Source: a bacterium
GTDB lineage: Bacteria; Campylobacterota; Campylobacteria; Campylobacterales; Sulfurimonadaceae
Assembly: GCA_018822665.1 (NCBI GenBank)
Contig: JAHJJX010000021.1
Location: 1 to 64,000, forward strand
DNA length: 64,000 nucleotides
Direction of reading: 5' to 3'
The stretch's first letter is position 1, and every line of letters starts with the position of its first letter. Positions 43,053 through 52,198 of the stretch are shown piece by piece. The translations under genes were made by a program, and so were the position numbers. The notes beneath the pieces were generated by a model, which saw only the letters and a program-made list of their open reading frames with translations, did not search any database and had not been told where the DNA came from.

Positions 43053-43796
43053 TTGGTAAAAAAATATATTATCTTAGATACGGAAACAACAGGTACAGGG
43101 GAAAATGACAGGGTAATTCAGCTTGGATTTATGGTTCTTGGAGCAAAAGAGATAGAAGTCCACAATGAATTTTGCTCAGCAGACGTGCCTATAAGTTATG
43201 GAGCGATGGAGGTTCACGGGATAACTCCCGACATGATAGAGGGCAAATCCACATGCCAAGAAACAGATGCCTACAAAAGACTGCTTGAGTTAAACACTCC
43301 GCAAAACTACATTATTATCCATAATGCACCTTTTGATTTGGGCATGCTTGAAAAAGAGGGTTTTAATACGCAAATGAAAGTTATAGACACTCTTCGCGTA
43401 GCAAAACATATCTTTGAAGACGAAGATGCCCATAGACTTCAATATTTTCGTTATAAACTTGGGCTTTATAAAGAGGAGCAAAAAGAGGCGGATGCGCTTG
43501 GCATAGAGATAAAAGCACATGATGCCATAGGGGATGTTTTAATATTAAAACTTTTTTTGAGCAAACTCAGAGAAGCTGTGCAAAAACAGTTTCCACATGC
43601 CAACCCGGTTGAGAAAATGCTTGACCTGACAAATACACCTATTATGATAAAAACTTTTAAATTTGGAAAATACAAGGGGAAAACTCTGCAAGAAGTTGCA
43701 TCGAGTGATGCAGGTTATCTTCGATGGATGATGAGCAGCATGGAAAATCTTGATGAAGATATGCGCTACTCTCTTCACTGCGTTTTAGGAAACTAA
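43053..43796 (+). CDS. DnaQ-like 3'-5' exonuclease
   Basis: The 247-residue DEDDh-type nuclease has motif I ILDTETTG, motif II IIHNAPFDLGML, and motif III with HDAIGDVLIL. The C-terminal FKFGKYKGKTLQEV and YLRWMM resemble the tail of exonuclease X-like proteins. I chose TTG 43053, seven bases after AAGG; a TTG at 43047 would be too close. It could act in repair or proofreading. Two dispersed motifs lie inside (43249, 43593). It converges on nhaC with a 4-base overlap. Confidence 0.88.
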   Translation: MVKKYIILDTETTGTGENDRVIQLGFMVLGAKEIEVHNEFCSADVPISYGAMEVHGITPDMIEGKSTCQETDAYKRLLELNTPQNYIIIHNAPFDLGMLEKEGFNTQMKVIDTLRVAKHIFEDEDAHRLQYFRYKLGLYKEEQKEADALGIEIKAHDAIGDVLILKLFLSKLREAVQKQFPHANPVEKMLDLTNTPIMIKTFKFGKYKGKTLQEVASSDAGYLRWMMSSMENLDEDMRYSLHCVLGN

Positions 43797-45130
43797 AATA
43801 TACTAAAAACCAAAAATAATACAAATGCGATAATTCCGCTTATGAGCGCATAAGGGAGTTGCGTTTTTACATGCTCCGCAACATCACAACCGCTTGCCAT
43901 GGAAGAGATAATCGTTGTATCTGAAATGGGCGAGCAGTGGTCGCCAAACACACCGCCGGAGATTACGGCACCGATGCACAAAGCAACATTTGCATCCATT
44001 CCCACCGCCATAGGAACAGCCACAGGAATCATAATGCTAAAGGTTCCCCAGCTTGTTCCTGTTGAAAACGAGATAAGTGAACTGAGTATAAAAATCACTC
44101 CGGCTAAAAGATAAACGCTTAAGGTATTGCTTGCCAAAGATGCCAAATACATTCCAGCCTTCAAATCACTCGTAACCTTTCCTATACTAAAGGCAAAAAG
44201 CAGTATTAAAGCTACCGGTACCAATTTTATTGCACCTTTTATGGAGGTGCTTTGCCATGTGGAATAATTCATATTTGAACTGCCTACAAAATACAAAAGC
44301 GTAAAAACCAGCGTTGCCGCCATAGTATAAAAAATGGCGCTAGAGCCGCTTCCCTTTAAAATATTTCCATCGCCTGTCACATATAAAAAAACAAAAACTA
44401 AAACTACCATCAAGACAAGAGGCAAAATCATGTAAAACATACTAGCTCTTTTACCATTGAGCCCCTGAGATTTCAAATGCGTGTGTTTTGCATTTTTCAT
44501 TGCTCCGATATTTATATTAAACCATACAGATACAAAAGTTACAAGCAAAGCGCTCATTGCGTAAAAATTGTAAATAACGGAGTCGATTAAAATATCGACT
44601 CCGTTGCCACTCATATTGCCGAGTGTTATTTGAGTTGAGATAAGTCCGAGCAAAAGCGCTCCCCAGCCATTTAAAACGATAAGCGAACATATAGGCGCGG
44701 ATGTAGAATCACAAACATAAGCAAGTTTTGCGCGCGGAATTTTATATTTATCGCACAAAGGTTTTCCCACCGCACCGGCGATAAGTGATGTAATCGAAGA
44801 TTCCACAAAAATTAAAACTCCGATTATGTAACTTATCATGAGGGCGGAGCGGGGAGATGTAACCAATGCTTTTTTATGTTCAATATACTCTAAAAAACCT
44901 CCGATGGCACCACTCTTCTCAATCAAAGCTATAATACTTCCCACCAAAATGGCAAAACCCAAAGTCTTGAGTATCCACGCTTGTGACAATAAAGAAAAAA
45001 ACAGTACAAACAAGGCTTCAATAGAAGCCATAAAAGAAAAATGATTTAAAAGAAGAATTCCTAAAAGTGTCCCGCTAAAAAGTGATAGAAGCACATTTCT
45101 AGAATAGATGGCAAAAGCAATTGCCAACAA
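43793..45130 (-). CDS. NhaC-family Na+/H+ antiporter
   Basis: The integral membrane protein has about 12 helices. Signatures are FVESSITSLIAGAV, DSTSAPICSLIVLNGWG, FSTGTSWGTFSIMIP and FGDHCSPISDTTI. The first usable standard start is TTG 45130 (445 residues), but homology seems to begin earlier (SPLSLLPSLLAIAFA). The only well-placed ribosome site (AAGG) points to an ATA codon at 45163. The frame is closed by the stop of the acetyltransferase gene at 45173. It probably exchanges Na+ for H+. Confidence 0.88.
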   Translation of the reverse strand: MLAIAFAIYSRNVLLSLFSGTLLGILLLNHFSFMASIEALFVLFFSLLSQAWILKTLGFAILVGSIIALIEKSGAIGGFLEYIEHKKALVTSPRSALMISYIIGVLIFVESSITSLIAGAVGKPLCDKYKIPRAKLAYVCDSTSAPICSLIVLNGWGALLLGLISTQITLGNMSGNGVDILIDSVIYNFYAMSALLVTFVSVWFNINIGAMKNAKHTHLKSQGLNGKRASMFYMILPLVLMVVLVFVFLYVTGDGNILKGSGSSAIFYTMAATLVFTLLYFVGSSNMNYSTWQSTSIKGAIKLVPVALILLFAFSIGKVTSDLKAGMYLASLASNTLSVYLLAGVIFILSSLISFSTGTSWGTFSIMIPVAVPMAVGMDANVALCIGAVISGGVFGDHCSPISDTTIISSMASGCDVAEHVKTQLPYALISGIIAFVLFLVFSIF

Positions 45131-45172
45131 GGAAGGAAGAAGCGAGAGAGGCGATGGCTCTATGCTAAGACC

Positions 45173-45796
45173 TTAAAATTCTATGGCAAGAAGAATGACG
45201 CCGATTCTGCCGAATCTCTCTTGATAAAGCTCGCATTCCTTGCTTTTAATCTCTTTAAATCCAAGCTTTTTGTAATACAATTTAGCTTCGAGTGAGCCTA
45301 TTTCTATGATACTCTGCGCGATACGGTAGCCTTTGAGTCTGGCAGTTAAAAGACTTTTTTGCATCAAGGCTTTAAGAACACCTACATCTTCAAAGCCTTC
45401 AAGCTCTTCCATAAAATCAAACATCAAAGTTCTATTGTTCAACTGAAAATCACACTCATAAATTATGTCTAGCTTTGCTTCGACATCTTCATTGCACCCT
45501 ATCTCTTTCAAGGCTTCCAAAAATGTTTCTTTTGTTGATATGCGAGGTTCATAACTGCATAATGAGCCGACTTTTTCTCCATCAGACTCAGCAATTAAAA
45601 AATTATTAAAATTACAATAACTCTTCGCTTTTGTTTGTACTAGCTGTTCCAATTTTTTTAAAATTATCGCATTTTCATTCGTTTCAAAAACCAAATCAAA
45701 CATACCCTCTTTTTTTCCAGCCCTGCTACTTTGCAACATCATTTGTGCTAAAAAAGGAGTATCTCCGAGCTCAGCTTTTCTTATTTTTATGCTCAT
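45173..45796 (-). CDS. GNAT-family N-acetyltransferase
   Basis: The 207-residue protein has a GNAT-like start (IKIRKAELGDTPFLAQMM) and an acetyl-CoA loop region near LLTARLKGYRIAQ, then EAKLYYKKLGFKEI. It is a single-domain enzyme. The acceptor cannot be told. It lies directly upstream of the NhaC gene and may be cotranscribed with it. Confidence 0.85.
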   Translation of the reverse strand: MSIKIRKAELGDTPFLAQMMLQSSRAGKKEGMFDLVFETNENAIILKKLEQLVQTKAKSYCNFNNFLIAESDGEKVGSLCSYEPRISTKETFLEALKEIGCNEDVEAKLDIIYECDFQLNNRTLMFDFMEELEGFEDVGVLKALMQKSLLTARLKGYRIAQSIIEIGSLEAKLYYKKLGFKEIKSKECELYQERFGRIGVILLAIEF

Positions 45797-45848
45797 AATA
45801 TATTCCGTAATTAATTAAATTCATATATAAGCAATAGTACCATACCTT

Positions 45849-46553
45849 ATGATAAAAAGTATCTTAATTGTAATCAATTTACAAATATTATTATTCTCTT
45901 CACAGCAGATAGTTTTAGTGGTCAGTGATGATTTTAGTTCCTCCAAGGCTTATTTGGAATGTTATGAGGACAATAAAAAGGTCTTTGACACTATGGAGGT
46001 AAACCTAGGTAAAAATGGCTTAGGCTGGGGTCTAGGTGAGGTTTTATTGGAGCAAAAAAAATCACAGCCAATAAAAAAAGAGGGAGATAAAAAAGCTCCT
46101 GCGGGTGTCTTTAAACTTGTGAGTATTTTTGGATATGAAAAAATGTTTAATTACAATCTACCGTATATTCATGCAGAAAATAACATAATATGTGTAGATG
46201 ACGTTCATTCAAAATATTACAATCAAATCATGCCTATGCCGATAAAGCAGCCCGATAGTTTTGAATTTATGAAAAGAGATGATGCGCAGTATGAATTAGG
46301 GATAGTCGTAGCACACAATAAACATGCAGAAAAAACAAAGGGTTCTTGTATATTTATGCACGTTTACAAATCAAAGAATGAACCCACGGCAGGATGTACC
46401 GCCATGCGCTTGGAAGATATAAAAAAAATAGCGTCTTGGCTGGATGAAAACAAAAACCCTCTTCTAATCCAAATACCGATATCATCAAAAAATGAAATTT
46501 TAAAACTCTATCCCGAACTTAAAAATTCCCCACTGCTTCAAACTAACAAATAA
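45849..46553 (+). CDS. exported L,D-transpeptidase-like protein
   Basis: The 234-residue precursor has an N-terminal hydrophobic signal and a YkuD-like core. VNLGKNGLGWG begins the fold, KKAPAGVFKL follows, and the catalytic segment is FMHVYKSKNEPTAGCTAM with His, Gly and the nucleophile Cys. This is the variant motif without SHGC. It probably acts on murein cross-links in the periplasm. It is divergent from the acetyltransferase gene. No strong ribosome site is visible. Confidence 0.78.
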   Translation: MIKSILIVINLQILLFSSQQIVLVVSDDFSSSKAYLECYEDNKKVFDTMEVNLGKNGLGWGLGEVLLEQKKSQPIKKEGDKKAPAGVFKLVSIFGYEKMFNYNLPYIHAENNIICVDDVHSKYYNQIMPMPIKQPDSFEFMKRDDAQYELGIVVAHNKHAEKTKGSCIFMHVYKSKNEPTAGCTAMRLEDIKKIASWLDENKNPLLIQIPISSKNEILKLYPELKNSPLLQTNK

Positions 46554-46555
46554 AA

Positions 46556-48154
46556 TCAGAGTTCATCTTCTTTGTTCATACGCTCTTTAGCTTCAATGCC
46601 CATAAGGGAAAGCCCCGTACGAAAAGAGAGGGCAACCACCATAAACAGTTTTAGCAGTTTTGCTTCATCCGTACTGCCTAAGACTCTTACATCATAATAA
46701 AACTTATGCAAAGAAGCTGCGAGCGCTTTTAAATAATCACTCAGCTTTTGAACCTGTCTTGAGTTAAAAGCATCTTCAATGATTTCCGGAAGAAGAAGTG
46801 CGTCAAAAAGTAAACTATCCGCATTTTCATCCAGCCCTTTAAGAGAAGCTTTCAAAATCTCTTCCTCGGACAAATCACTTTTTGACAAAATTGTCTGAAT
46901 TCTGGCATGTGCATACTGAATATAAAAAATAGGGTTGGAGCTGTCTTGTTTTTTAAATTCTGCCAAATCAAATTCGAGTGCCGTGTCACTTTTTTTTGAA
47001 GCGAAAATAAATCTTAGTGCATCCGAACCTATCTCTTCAACGATATCGCTCATAAGAATTACATTGCCGGCACGTTTGCTCATTTTGTACGGTTCGCCGT
47101 CTTTGAGCAGACTAACCATTTGAGAGAGCAGTACTTCAAGTTTATTGCTGTCATATCCTAAAAATTCGACAGACGCTTTGACCCTTGGAATATAACCATG
47201 GTGGTCCGCTCCCCATATATTTATATAGTGGTCATAGCCACGCTCAAATTTTTGATTATGGTACACTATATCTCCGGCCAAATAGGTAGGTCTGTGGTCT
47301 TCGCGAACGACAACTCTATCTTTCTCGTCCCCTTTTTGCTCGGACGCTATCCAGATTTTGCCCTCTTTTTCATAAACACCCTCCCCCATTTTGGCAAGGA
47401 CTCTTTCCCAGTCGCTGTAAAGTGAAGATTCGTTTATAAAAGTATCAAAGAAAATATTTGTATCGCCTAAATCTTTAATAATGATATTCATAACACTGTC
47501 TTTTGCCCAAAGCGCAAGCTCTTTTTGACGTGATTCATCACTTAAAATTTCTTTGCCGAATTTTTCTACTGCTTCTTTTGCCAAAGTTTCCAGATACTCG
47601 CCTCTGTAATAACTTTGCGGATATTCAACATCTTCATTTAAAATATGAGAGCGGCCCTCAAGCTGAAGAGAAAGACCAAGCAAATCAATTTGGTTGCCCG
47701 CATCATTTACATAATACTCAGCAGTAATATCGTAACCTAGATGTCGCCCCAATTTAAGAAGAGTATCCCCATAAACAGCACCTCGTGCATGACCTATGTG
47801 AAGAGGTCCCGTAGGATTTGCGCTCACAAACTCTAAAAGAATTTTCTCGCTTTTTTCCTGCTTGCCAAAATCTTTTTTATTTTCTAAGGCCCAAGCAGCA
47901 TATTCGCTTAAAAAGTTTTCACTAAGGCGAAAATTTAAATAACCTTTGACGGATTCAACGCTAGTAAATATCTCACTCTCATCAAATGAAGATGCTAATT
48001 CTTCTGCGATAGCCATGGGTGATTTTTTGAGTTCTTTAGCCAAAGAAAAAGCAATTGGGGTAGCGAAATGGCCAAAAGAACGATCTTTTGGCTTTTCTAA
48101 AACAACTTCACGACCAAATTTTTCACGCAAAAGCGCCGATACTCGTTGTTTCAA
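46556..48154 (-). CDS. argS: arginyl-tRNA synthetase
   Basis: The 532-residue class I synthetase has the HIGH motif in NPTGPLHIGHARG, a KMSKRAG loop and the C-terminal DALR anticodon domain. It starts at TTG 48154, just after tatA. The argS-tatA-gmk-acidic protein order is as I recall it from Helicobacter pylori (HP0319-HP0322), which supports a Campylobacterota source. Confidence 0.96.
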   Translation of the reverse strand: MKQRVSALLREKFGREVVLEKPKDRSFGHFATPIAFSLAKELKKSPMAIAEELASSFDESEIFTSVESVKGYLNFRLSENFLSEYAAWALENKKDFGKQEKSEKILLEFVSANPTGPLHIGHARGAVYGDTLLKLGRHLGYDITAEYYVNDAGNQIDLLGLSLQLEGRSHILNEDVEYPQSYYRGEYLETLAKEAVEKFGKEILSDESRQKELALWAKDSVMNIIIKDLGDTNIFFDTFINESSLYSDWERVLAKMGEGVYEKEGKIWIASEQKGDEKDRVVVREDHRPTYLAGDIVYHNQKFERGYDHYINIWGADHHGYIPRVKASVEFLGYDSNKLEVLLSQMVSLLKDGEPYKMSKRAGNVILMSDIVEEIGSDALRFIFASKKSDTALEFDLAEFKKQDSSNPIFYIQYAHARIQTILSKSDLSEEEILKASLKGLDENADSLLFDALLLPEIIEDAFNSRQVQKLSDYLKALAASLHKFYYDVRVLGSTDEAKLLKLFMVVALSFRTGLSLMGIEAKERMNKEDEL

Positions 48155-48157
48155 TAC

Positions 48158-48391
48158 TTATGCTTGTGTTGTAGTTTGTGGTTTTTCAGAAGATGCTACT
48201 TTCTCACTCTCTTCTACTTTTTTAGGTGTCTCAGTTGCGGCTGTTTCGGGTGTTTCGTCTTTCATTTCACTTTTGAAATTTTTAATACCTTTGCCAATAC
48301 CTTTTGCCAAGTCTGGTATCTTTTTTGCACCAAACAACAATATGATAATTCCAAATATAATTAATAACTCCGTTCCACTAGGCATTCCCAT
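48158..48391 (-). CDS. tatA: Sec-independent translocase subunit TatA
   Basis: The 77-residue protein has a short N-terminal helix ([20 protein letters not shown]), the conserved FG hinge, an amphipathic helix ([16 protein letters not shown]) and a Glu/Thr-rich tail. It forms the pore of the Tat pathway that exports folded redox proteins. The ribosome site is AAAGGA, and argS follows after 3 bases. Confidence 0.95.
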   Translation of the reverse strand: MGMPSGTELLIIFGIIILLFGAKKIPDLAKGIGKGIKNFKSEMKDETPETAATETPKKVEESEKVASSEKPQTTTQA

Positions 48392-48480
48392 CGTTTCTAT
48401 CCTTTTTTAAATTAAGTCGAAAAGTATAACTACAATTTGCTGTAACTACTCTTATCACAATAGTTTACATGTCGTTGGTT

Positions 48481-49101
48481 TTATATATCTTCCCATTTTT
48501 GTACAAATTCGTTAATGTCATTGCTCGGGATTTTCATTCTTGCAGCTTTTGCAATGAGTTTTAAAATCTCCGATGCCTCATCCAAATTATCGTTAATAAC
48601 CAAATAATCGTACTCAGAGATTCTTTGAACCTCTCTTTTAGCCATTTGCAGGCGATTATGAATAACTTCTTGCGAATCGGTTGATCTCCCTTGCAAGCGT
48701 CTTTTTAATTCAGACAAAGTTGGAGTTGTAACAAAAACGGATGTAGTGATATCTCCTAAGCGATTATTTATCGCCGTATTTCCCTGCACATCAATATCAA
48801 ACAAAACCAATTTTCCGGCACTCAGGGCATCTCTCACGGGTTTTAAAGATGTTCCGTAATAATTTCCGTGAACTACGGCATACTCTAAAAAATAATTTTC
48901 TTCAATATCTTTTTTAAATTCGGCTTCACTGACGAAATAATAATGGATGCCATCCACTTCTCCGCTTCTCATCGGGCGGGTAGTTGTAGAGATAGAAAAA
49001 TAACATTCCCCAAGGTCGTCAAAGACCTTATTTATTAGAGAGCTTTTACCGGCACCGCTAGGACCTGATAGTACTAAAACTGCTCCGTTTTTCTTATTCA
49101 C
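48481..49101 (-). CDS. gmk: guanylate kinase
   Basis: The 206-residue enzyme converts GMP to GDP. It has the P-loop LSGPSGAGKSS and the GMP-binding STTTRPMRSGEVDG and GIHYYFVS segments. It starts at GTG 49101, sharing one base with the stop of the acidic-protein gene, with GAGAG upstream. Confidence 0.96.
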   Translation of the reverse strand: MNKKNGAVLVLSGPSGAGKSSLINKVFDDLGECYFSISTTTRPMRSGEVDGIHYYFVSEAEFKKDIEENYFLEYAVVHGNYYGTSLKPVRDALSAGKLVLFDIDVQGNTAINNRLGDITTSVFVTTPTLSELKRRLQGRSTDSQEVIHNRLQMAKREVQRISEYDYLVINDNLDEASEILKLIAKAARMKIPSNDINEFVQKWEDI

Positions 49102-50618
49102 TATCGCTCTCCCATCGTTATTGATATGTTGATTGTCATCCCCTTAAGCGAGGCTGCCACATCTTCATTCGATAAGGCTTGAAGTAGTTTTTTGAGTGCC
49201 TCAACACCTTCACTACCGGATGCTGTTTGTGTATTTTCAAGCGAATCAGCCAACTCTGCTTGACTCAACTCCTGTGATGTTTCCACTTCGTCACTTATAT
49301 TATTTTTTGCGGTTTCTTCTAAAGTAAGCTCTTCCACCGGCTCACCGATAGCAAGTTTCAAATCTCTGCTTGTCAAAAAATCCATATCATCCATGCTGTT
49401 TGTTGCGATATCCATCAATGTATCTTCATCAATTTCACTCTCTAAATCTTCTTCGCTTAAATCTTCCATAGCATTTTGTATCTGGGATTCTAAATCTTCA
49501 TCATCGAGCAATAATTCTTCTTCGGAAATATCCTCAAATGGAAATTTATCTTCCTCTTCTTCATCATCTAGCAACAATGCTTCTTCAATATCTATCTCTT
49601 CTTCACTCTCTTTTGCATTGGAAGTTTCTTCTTCCTCATCAAAAAGCAAGTCATCTTCTGGCTCTGTCTCTTGTTTTGTCTCATCAGAGGTTTCTTCCTC
49701 TTCAAGCGGCAATTCATCTTCAAGCTCTTCAGGCAGTTCTTCGCTTAAGCTCACTTCTTCTTCTAAATCTTCAAGGAATGCATCATCCTCAAATCCATCA
49801 TCAAGCGCATCTTCTAAAGCTTCATCTTTTAAGAGCGATTCGTTTTCAAGAGAACTCTCTTCTTCTATATCTTCCTCATCAAAAAGCAAGTCATCTTCTA
49901 GCTCTGTCTCTTGTTTATTCGCATCAGAGGTTTCTTCCTCATCACCCAAAAGCAAATCCTCTTCTAAGTCCGATTCTTTTTGCTCCTCTTCATCTTCGGT
50001 TTCATCTAACAAATCTTGAAGTTCCTGCAATTCATCCTTGTCCAATACACCCTCTGTGAGGTCATCACCCTCATCAAAAGAAATATTCTCTTCATCTATG
50101 TCTAAATCTTTGTCTAAAGATATCTCATCCGAAAGAGTAAAATCATCATCGTCTTGCAATTCTCCAAGCTCTTCATCAAGAGATATATCCAACGCGTCGA
50201 GTTCAGCCAATTCATCCTCATCTAATTCTAAAATATCATCATCTAAAACTATTTCAGACTCTATCGGTTCAATGATTTCTTCTTTTTTGAGAGGGACAGA
50301 AGTCTCTTTTGCAAGAACCAAAAAGAGTTCAACCAAATCTGTAGGCAAAAATGGTTTTTTTAATGTCGAGGTAAATCCTTCGACACTTTTTGCATCTCTA
50401 GAACATATATAAAGTGATTTATTAAATGTTATTTTTTCTTTTAATTGTTGCATCAATTCTTCATCGTAAAGAGTGTCATCAATTGCTAAAAGGTCATAAT
50501 GACCTGCTTCTACATCATCTACACTGCTCACCGTTCTTAGTGTATCAGAAGTCTTCTGTGCGCTTAGCGTGACCAACTTGTTTACTACTGGATTGTCATT
50601 TAAAAGTAATATATTCAC
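49101..50618 (-). CDS. poly-acidic protein with N-terminal receiver-like domain
   Basis: The 505-residue protein has residues 1-110 that resemble a receiver fold (MNILLLNDNPVVNKL, LLAIDD, SLYICSRDAKS, TLKKPFLP), but the Asp cluster is reduced, so phosphorylation is doubtful. Residues about 115-400 are almost all Glu, Asp, Leu and Ser, with repeats around EETSDANKQETELEDDLLFD and its variants. The C-terminus (about 445-505) is a normal-looking domain ending in GMTINISITMGER. It occupies the place of the H. pylori poly-E protein HP0322, next to gmk. The function is unknown; a flagellar link is possible since fliR follows. Confidence 0.82.
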   Translation of the reverse strand: MNILLLNDNPVVNKLVTLSAQKTSDTLRTVSSVDDVEAGHYDLLAIDDTLYDEELMQQLKEKITFNKSLYICSRDAKSVEGFTSTLKKPFLPTDLVELFLVLAKETSVPLKKEEIIEPIESEIVLDDDILELDEDELAELDALDISLDEELGELQDDDDFTLSDEISLDKDLDIDEENISFDEGDDLTEGVLDKDELQELQDLLDETEDEEEQKESDLEEDLLLGDEEETSDANKQETELEDDLLFDEEDIEEESSLENESLLKDEALEDALDDGFEDDAFLEDLEEEVSLSEELPEELEDELPLEEEETSDETKQETEPEDDLLFDEEEETSNAKESEEEIDIEEALLLDDEEEEDKFPFEDISEEELLLDDEDLESQIQNAMEDLSEEDLESEIDEDTLMDIATNSMDDMDFLTSRDLKLAIGEPVEELTLEETAKNNISDEVETSQELSQAELADSLENTQTASGSEGVEALKKLLQALSNEDVAASLKGMTINISITMGER

Positions 50619-50707
50619 TTCTATTCCTTTAGGAAGTATAAGGTTTATTTAAAAAAAGCTCTCTGCATACTATTGTATCAAAAAAAATATCTAAAATTAC
50701 TTGATGT

Positions 50708-51484
50708 TTAGTGTGTAAACTGAAAAAGTATTTCCAGATAATTAAATGCTTCTTGCATTTGTGATTTTATAATATACATAATAGCGCTGAGCGTAGCGAT
50801 TAAAACCACAAAAGAAACCATAATTTTAATAGGAAATCCAATAACAAGCAAATTGAACTGTGGCATTGTTTTCATAAGCATTCCAAATATAACATCCGCT
50901 AACAATGAAAGTGCGGTGAGAGGAAAAGCTATCATAAAGCCAACCATAAACATATTTGCCGTTGCACTCATCATATAATGAAAGATATTCTCACTCATGA
51001 TAAATCCGCCAAGCGGGATTACGCTAAGAGAGCGATCGATAAAGAGAAGCATCCAATGATGTAAATCCATGGAAAAAAGAATCATCAATGCCATCAGAGA
51101 TAAAAATTGTGAAATTATCGGCATCGAGACACCGGACTGGGGGTCTATGGCACTCGCCATGGAAAACCCCATCATAAAAGAGATTTGTCCACCTGCAAAA
51201 GTTATGGCATTGTAAGCTATTTGCAATATTAGCCCTATGACTAATCCAAACATAAATTCACTCAAAATTGCAAGGATGATAGTTGGAATAGTGATAGCAA
51301 TTTGTAAAGGCGCCATAGATGAATAAAAAACAACACTAAAGAAAAAAGCCAGAGAAGCTTTGAGTGTCATTGGAATGCTTTGATGAGAAAAAATGGGTGT
51401 AGTAATAAAAAGTGCAGCAAAACGAAAAAATAAAAGCATGAATCCAACCACATACGTATCGGTAAAAACTTCTGTCCAAGCCAT
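50708..51484 (-). CDS. fliR: flagellar export protein FliR
   Basis: The 258-residue membrane protein of the flagellar type III export gate has six or so helices. Family marks are FFRFAALFITTPIF near the start, SMASAIDPQSGVSMP and LLVIGFPIKIMVSF. It starts one base after the ABC ATPase stop codon. Confidence 0.95.
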   Translation of the reverse strand: MAWTEVFTDTYVVGFMLLFFRFAALFITTPIFSHQSIPMTLKASLAFFFSVVFYSSMAPLQIAITIPTIILAILSEFMFGLVIGLILQIAYNAITFAGGQISFMMGFSMASAIDPQSGVSMPIISQFLSLMALMILFSMDLHHWMLLFIDRSLSVIPLGGFIMSENIFHYMMSATANMFMVGFMIAFPLTALSLLADVIFGMLMKTMPQFNLLVIGFPIKIMVSFVVLIATLSAIMYIIKSQMQEAFNYLEILFQFTH

Positions 51485-52129
51485 TTATTTTACTCTTACC
51501 AACTCTTTATTCTCAAATCTAAATACTTTTTTACACTCGTAAGCCAAGGCTTCATCGTGTGTAACCAAGATTAAACCCGCATTATTTTTTTCTACATACT
51601 CAAAAAAAAGATTCATAACCTCCGACGCTGTTTTTTTATCCAGATTTCCTGTCGGCTCATCCGCAAAAATAATACGCGGCTTTTTAGTCAAAACTCTTGC
51701 AATCGATACTCTTTGCTGTTGTCCGCCTGAGAGTTCTGTTACTTTTTGATGTATACATTCGTAAATTCCCAATCGGTTCAAAAGTGCCTCTTCGATATCC
51801 TGATGGGAAAGCATTGCTGCAACTTCTAAGTTTTCATACGCGCTAAAACCCTTAAAAAGGTAATGCGACTGAAAAACTAAACCCAAATCATCTCTTTTTA
51901 TTTTTACTAAATCTTTTTTGCTTAGCTTAGATGTTTCTTTTCCAAATAAAACAAGTTCCCCATAATCGGGTTTCAAAAGAGTAGATAAGATGTGCAAAAG
52001 GGTGGACTTCCCGCTTCCGCTTATGCCGATGATGGCAATACTGTCTTGCTCGTTCAATTCGAGCGAGACATCCTCAAAAAGTTTGTATTCAAAGGTGTGT
52101 GATAAATTTTTTGCATGTAATAAATTCAT
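51485..52129 (-). CDS. ABC transporter ATP-binding protein (LolD/MacB-like)
   Basis: The 214-residue ATPase has Walker A GISGSGKST, Q-loop VFQSHYLF, signature LSGGQQQRVSIARVL and Walker B IIFADEPTGNLD. The family is that of LolD, which extracts lipoproteins, and of MacB and FtsE. No permease gene is adjacent. A TATAAT box ends seven bases before the ATG and there is no clear ribosome site, so it may be leaderless. Confidence 0.9.
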   Translation of the reverse strand: MNLLHAKNLSHTFEYKLFEDVSLELNEQDSIAIIGISGSGKSTLLHILSTLLKPDYGELVLFGKETSKLSKKDLVKIKRDDLGLVFQSHYLFKGFSAYENLEVAAMLSHQDIEEALLNRLGIYECIHQKVTELSGGQQQRVSIARVLTKKPRIIFADEPTGNLDKKTASEVMNLFFEYVEKNNAGLILVTHDEALAYECKKVFRFENKELVRVK

Positions 52130-52198
52130 AGTTTGAATTATAACGAATCTAGCTAAAAGATAGTATTTTTCATGCCTGCTTTTAAATCGAATTTCATA

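Noticed and set aside
49393-50412. Long Ser- and Leu-rich frames opposite the acidic protein gene
   Set aside because: They arise from reverse reading of Glu/Asp-rich codons and have no independent support.
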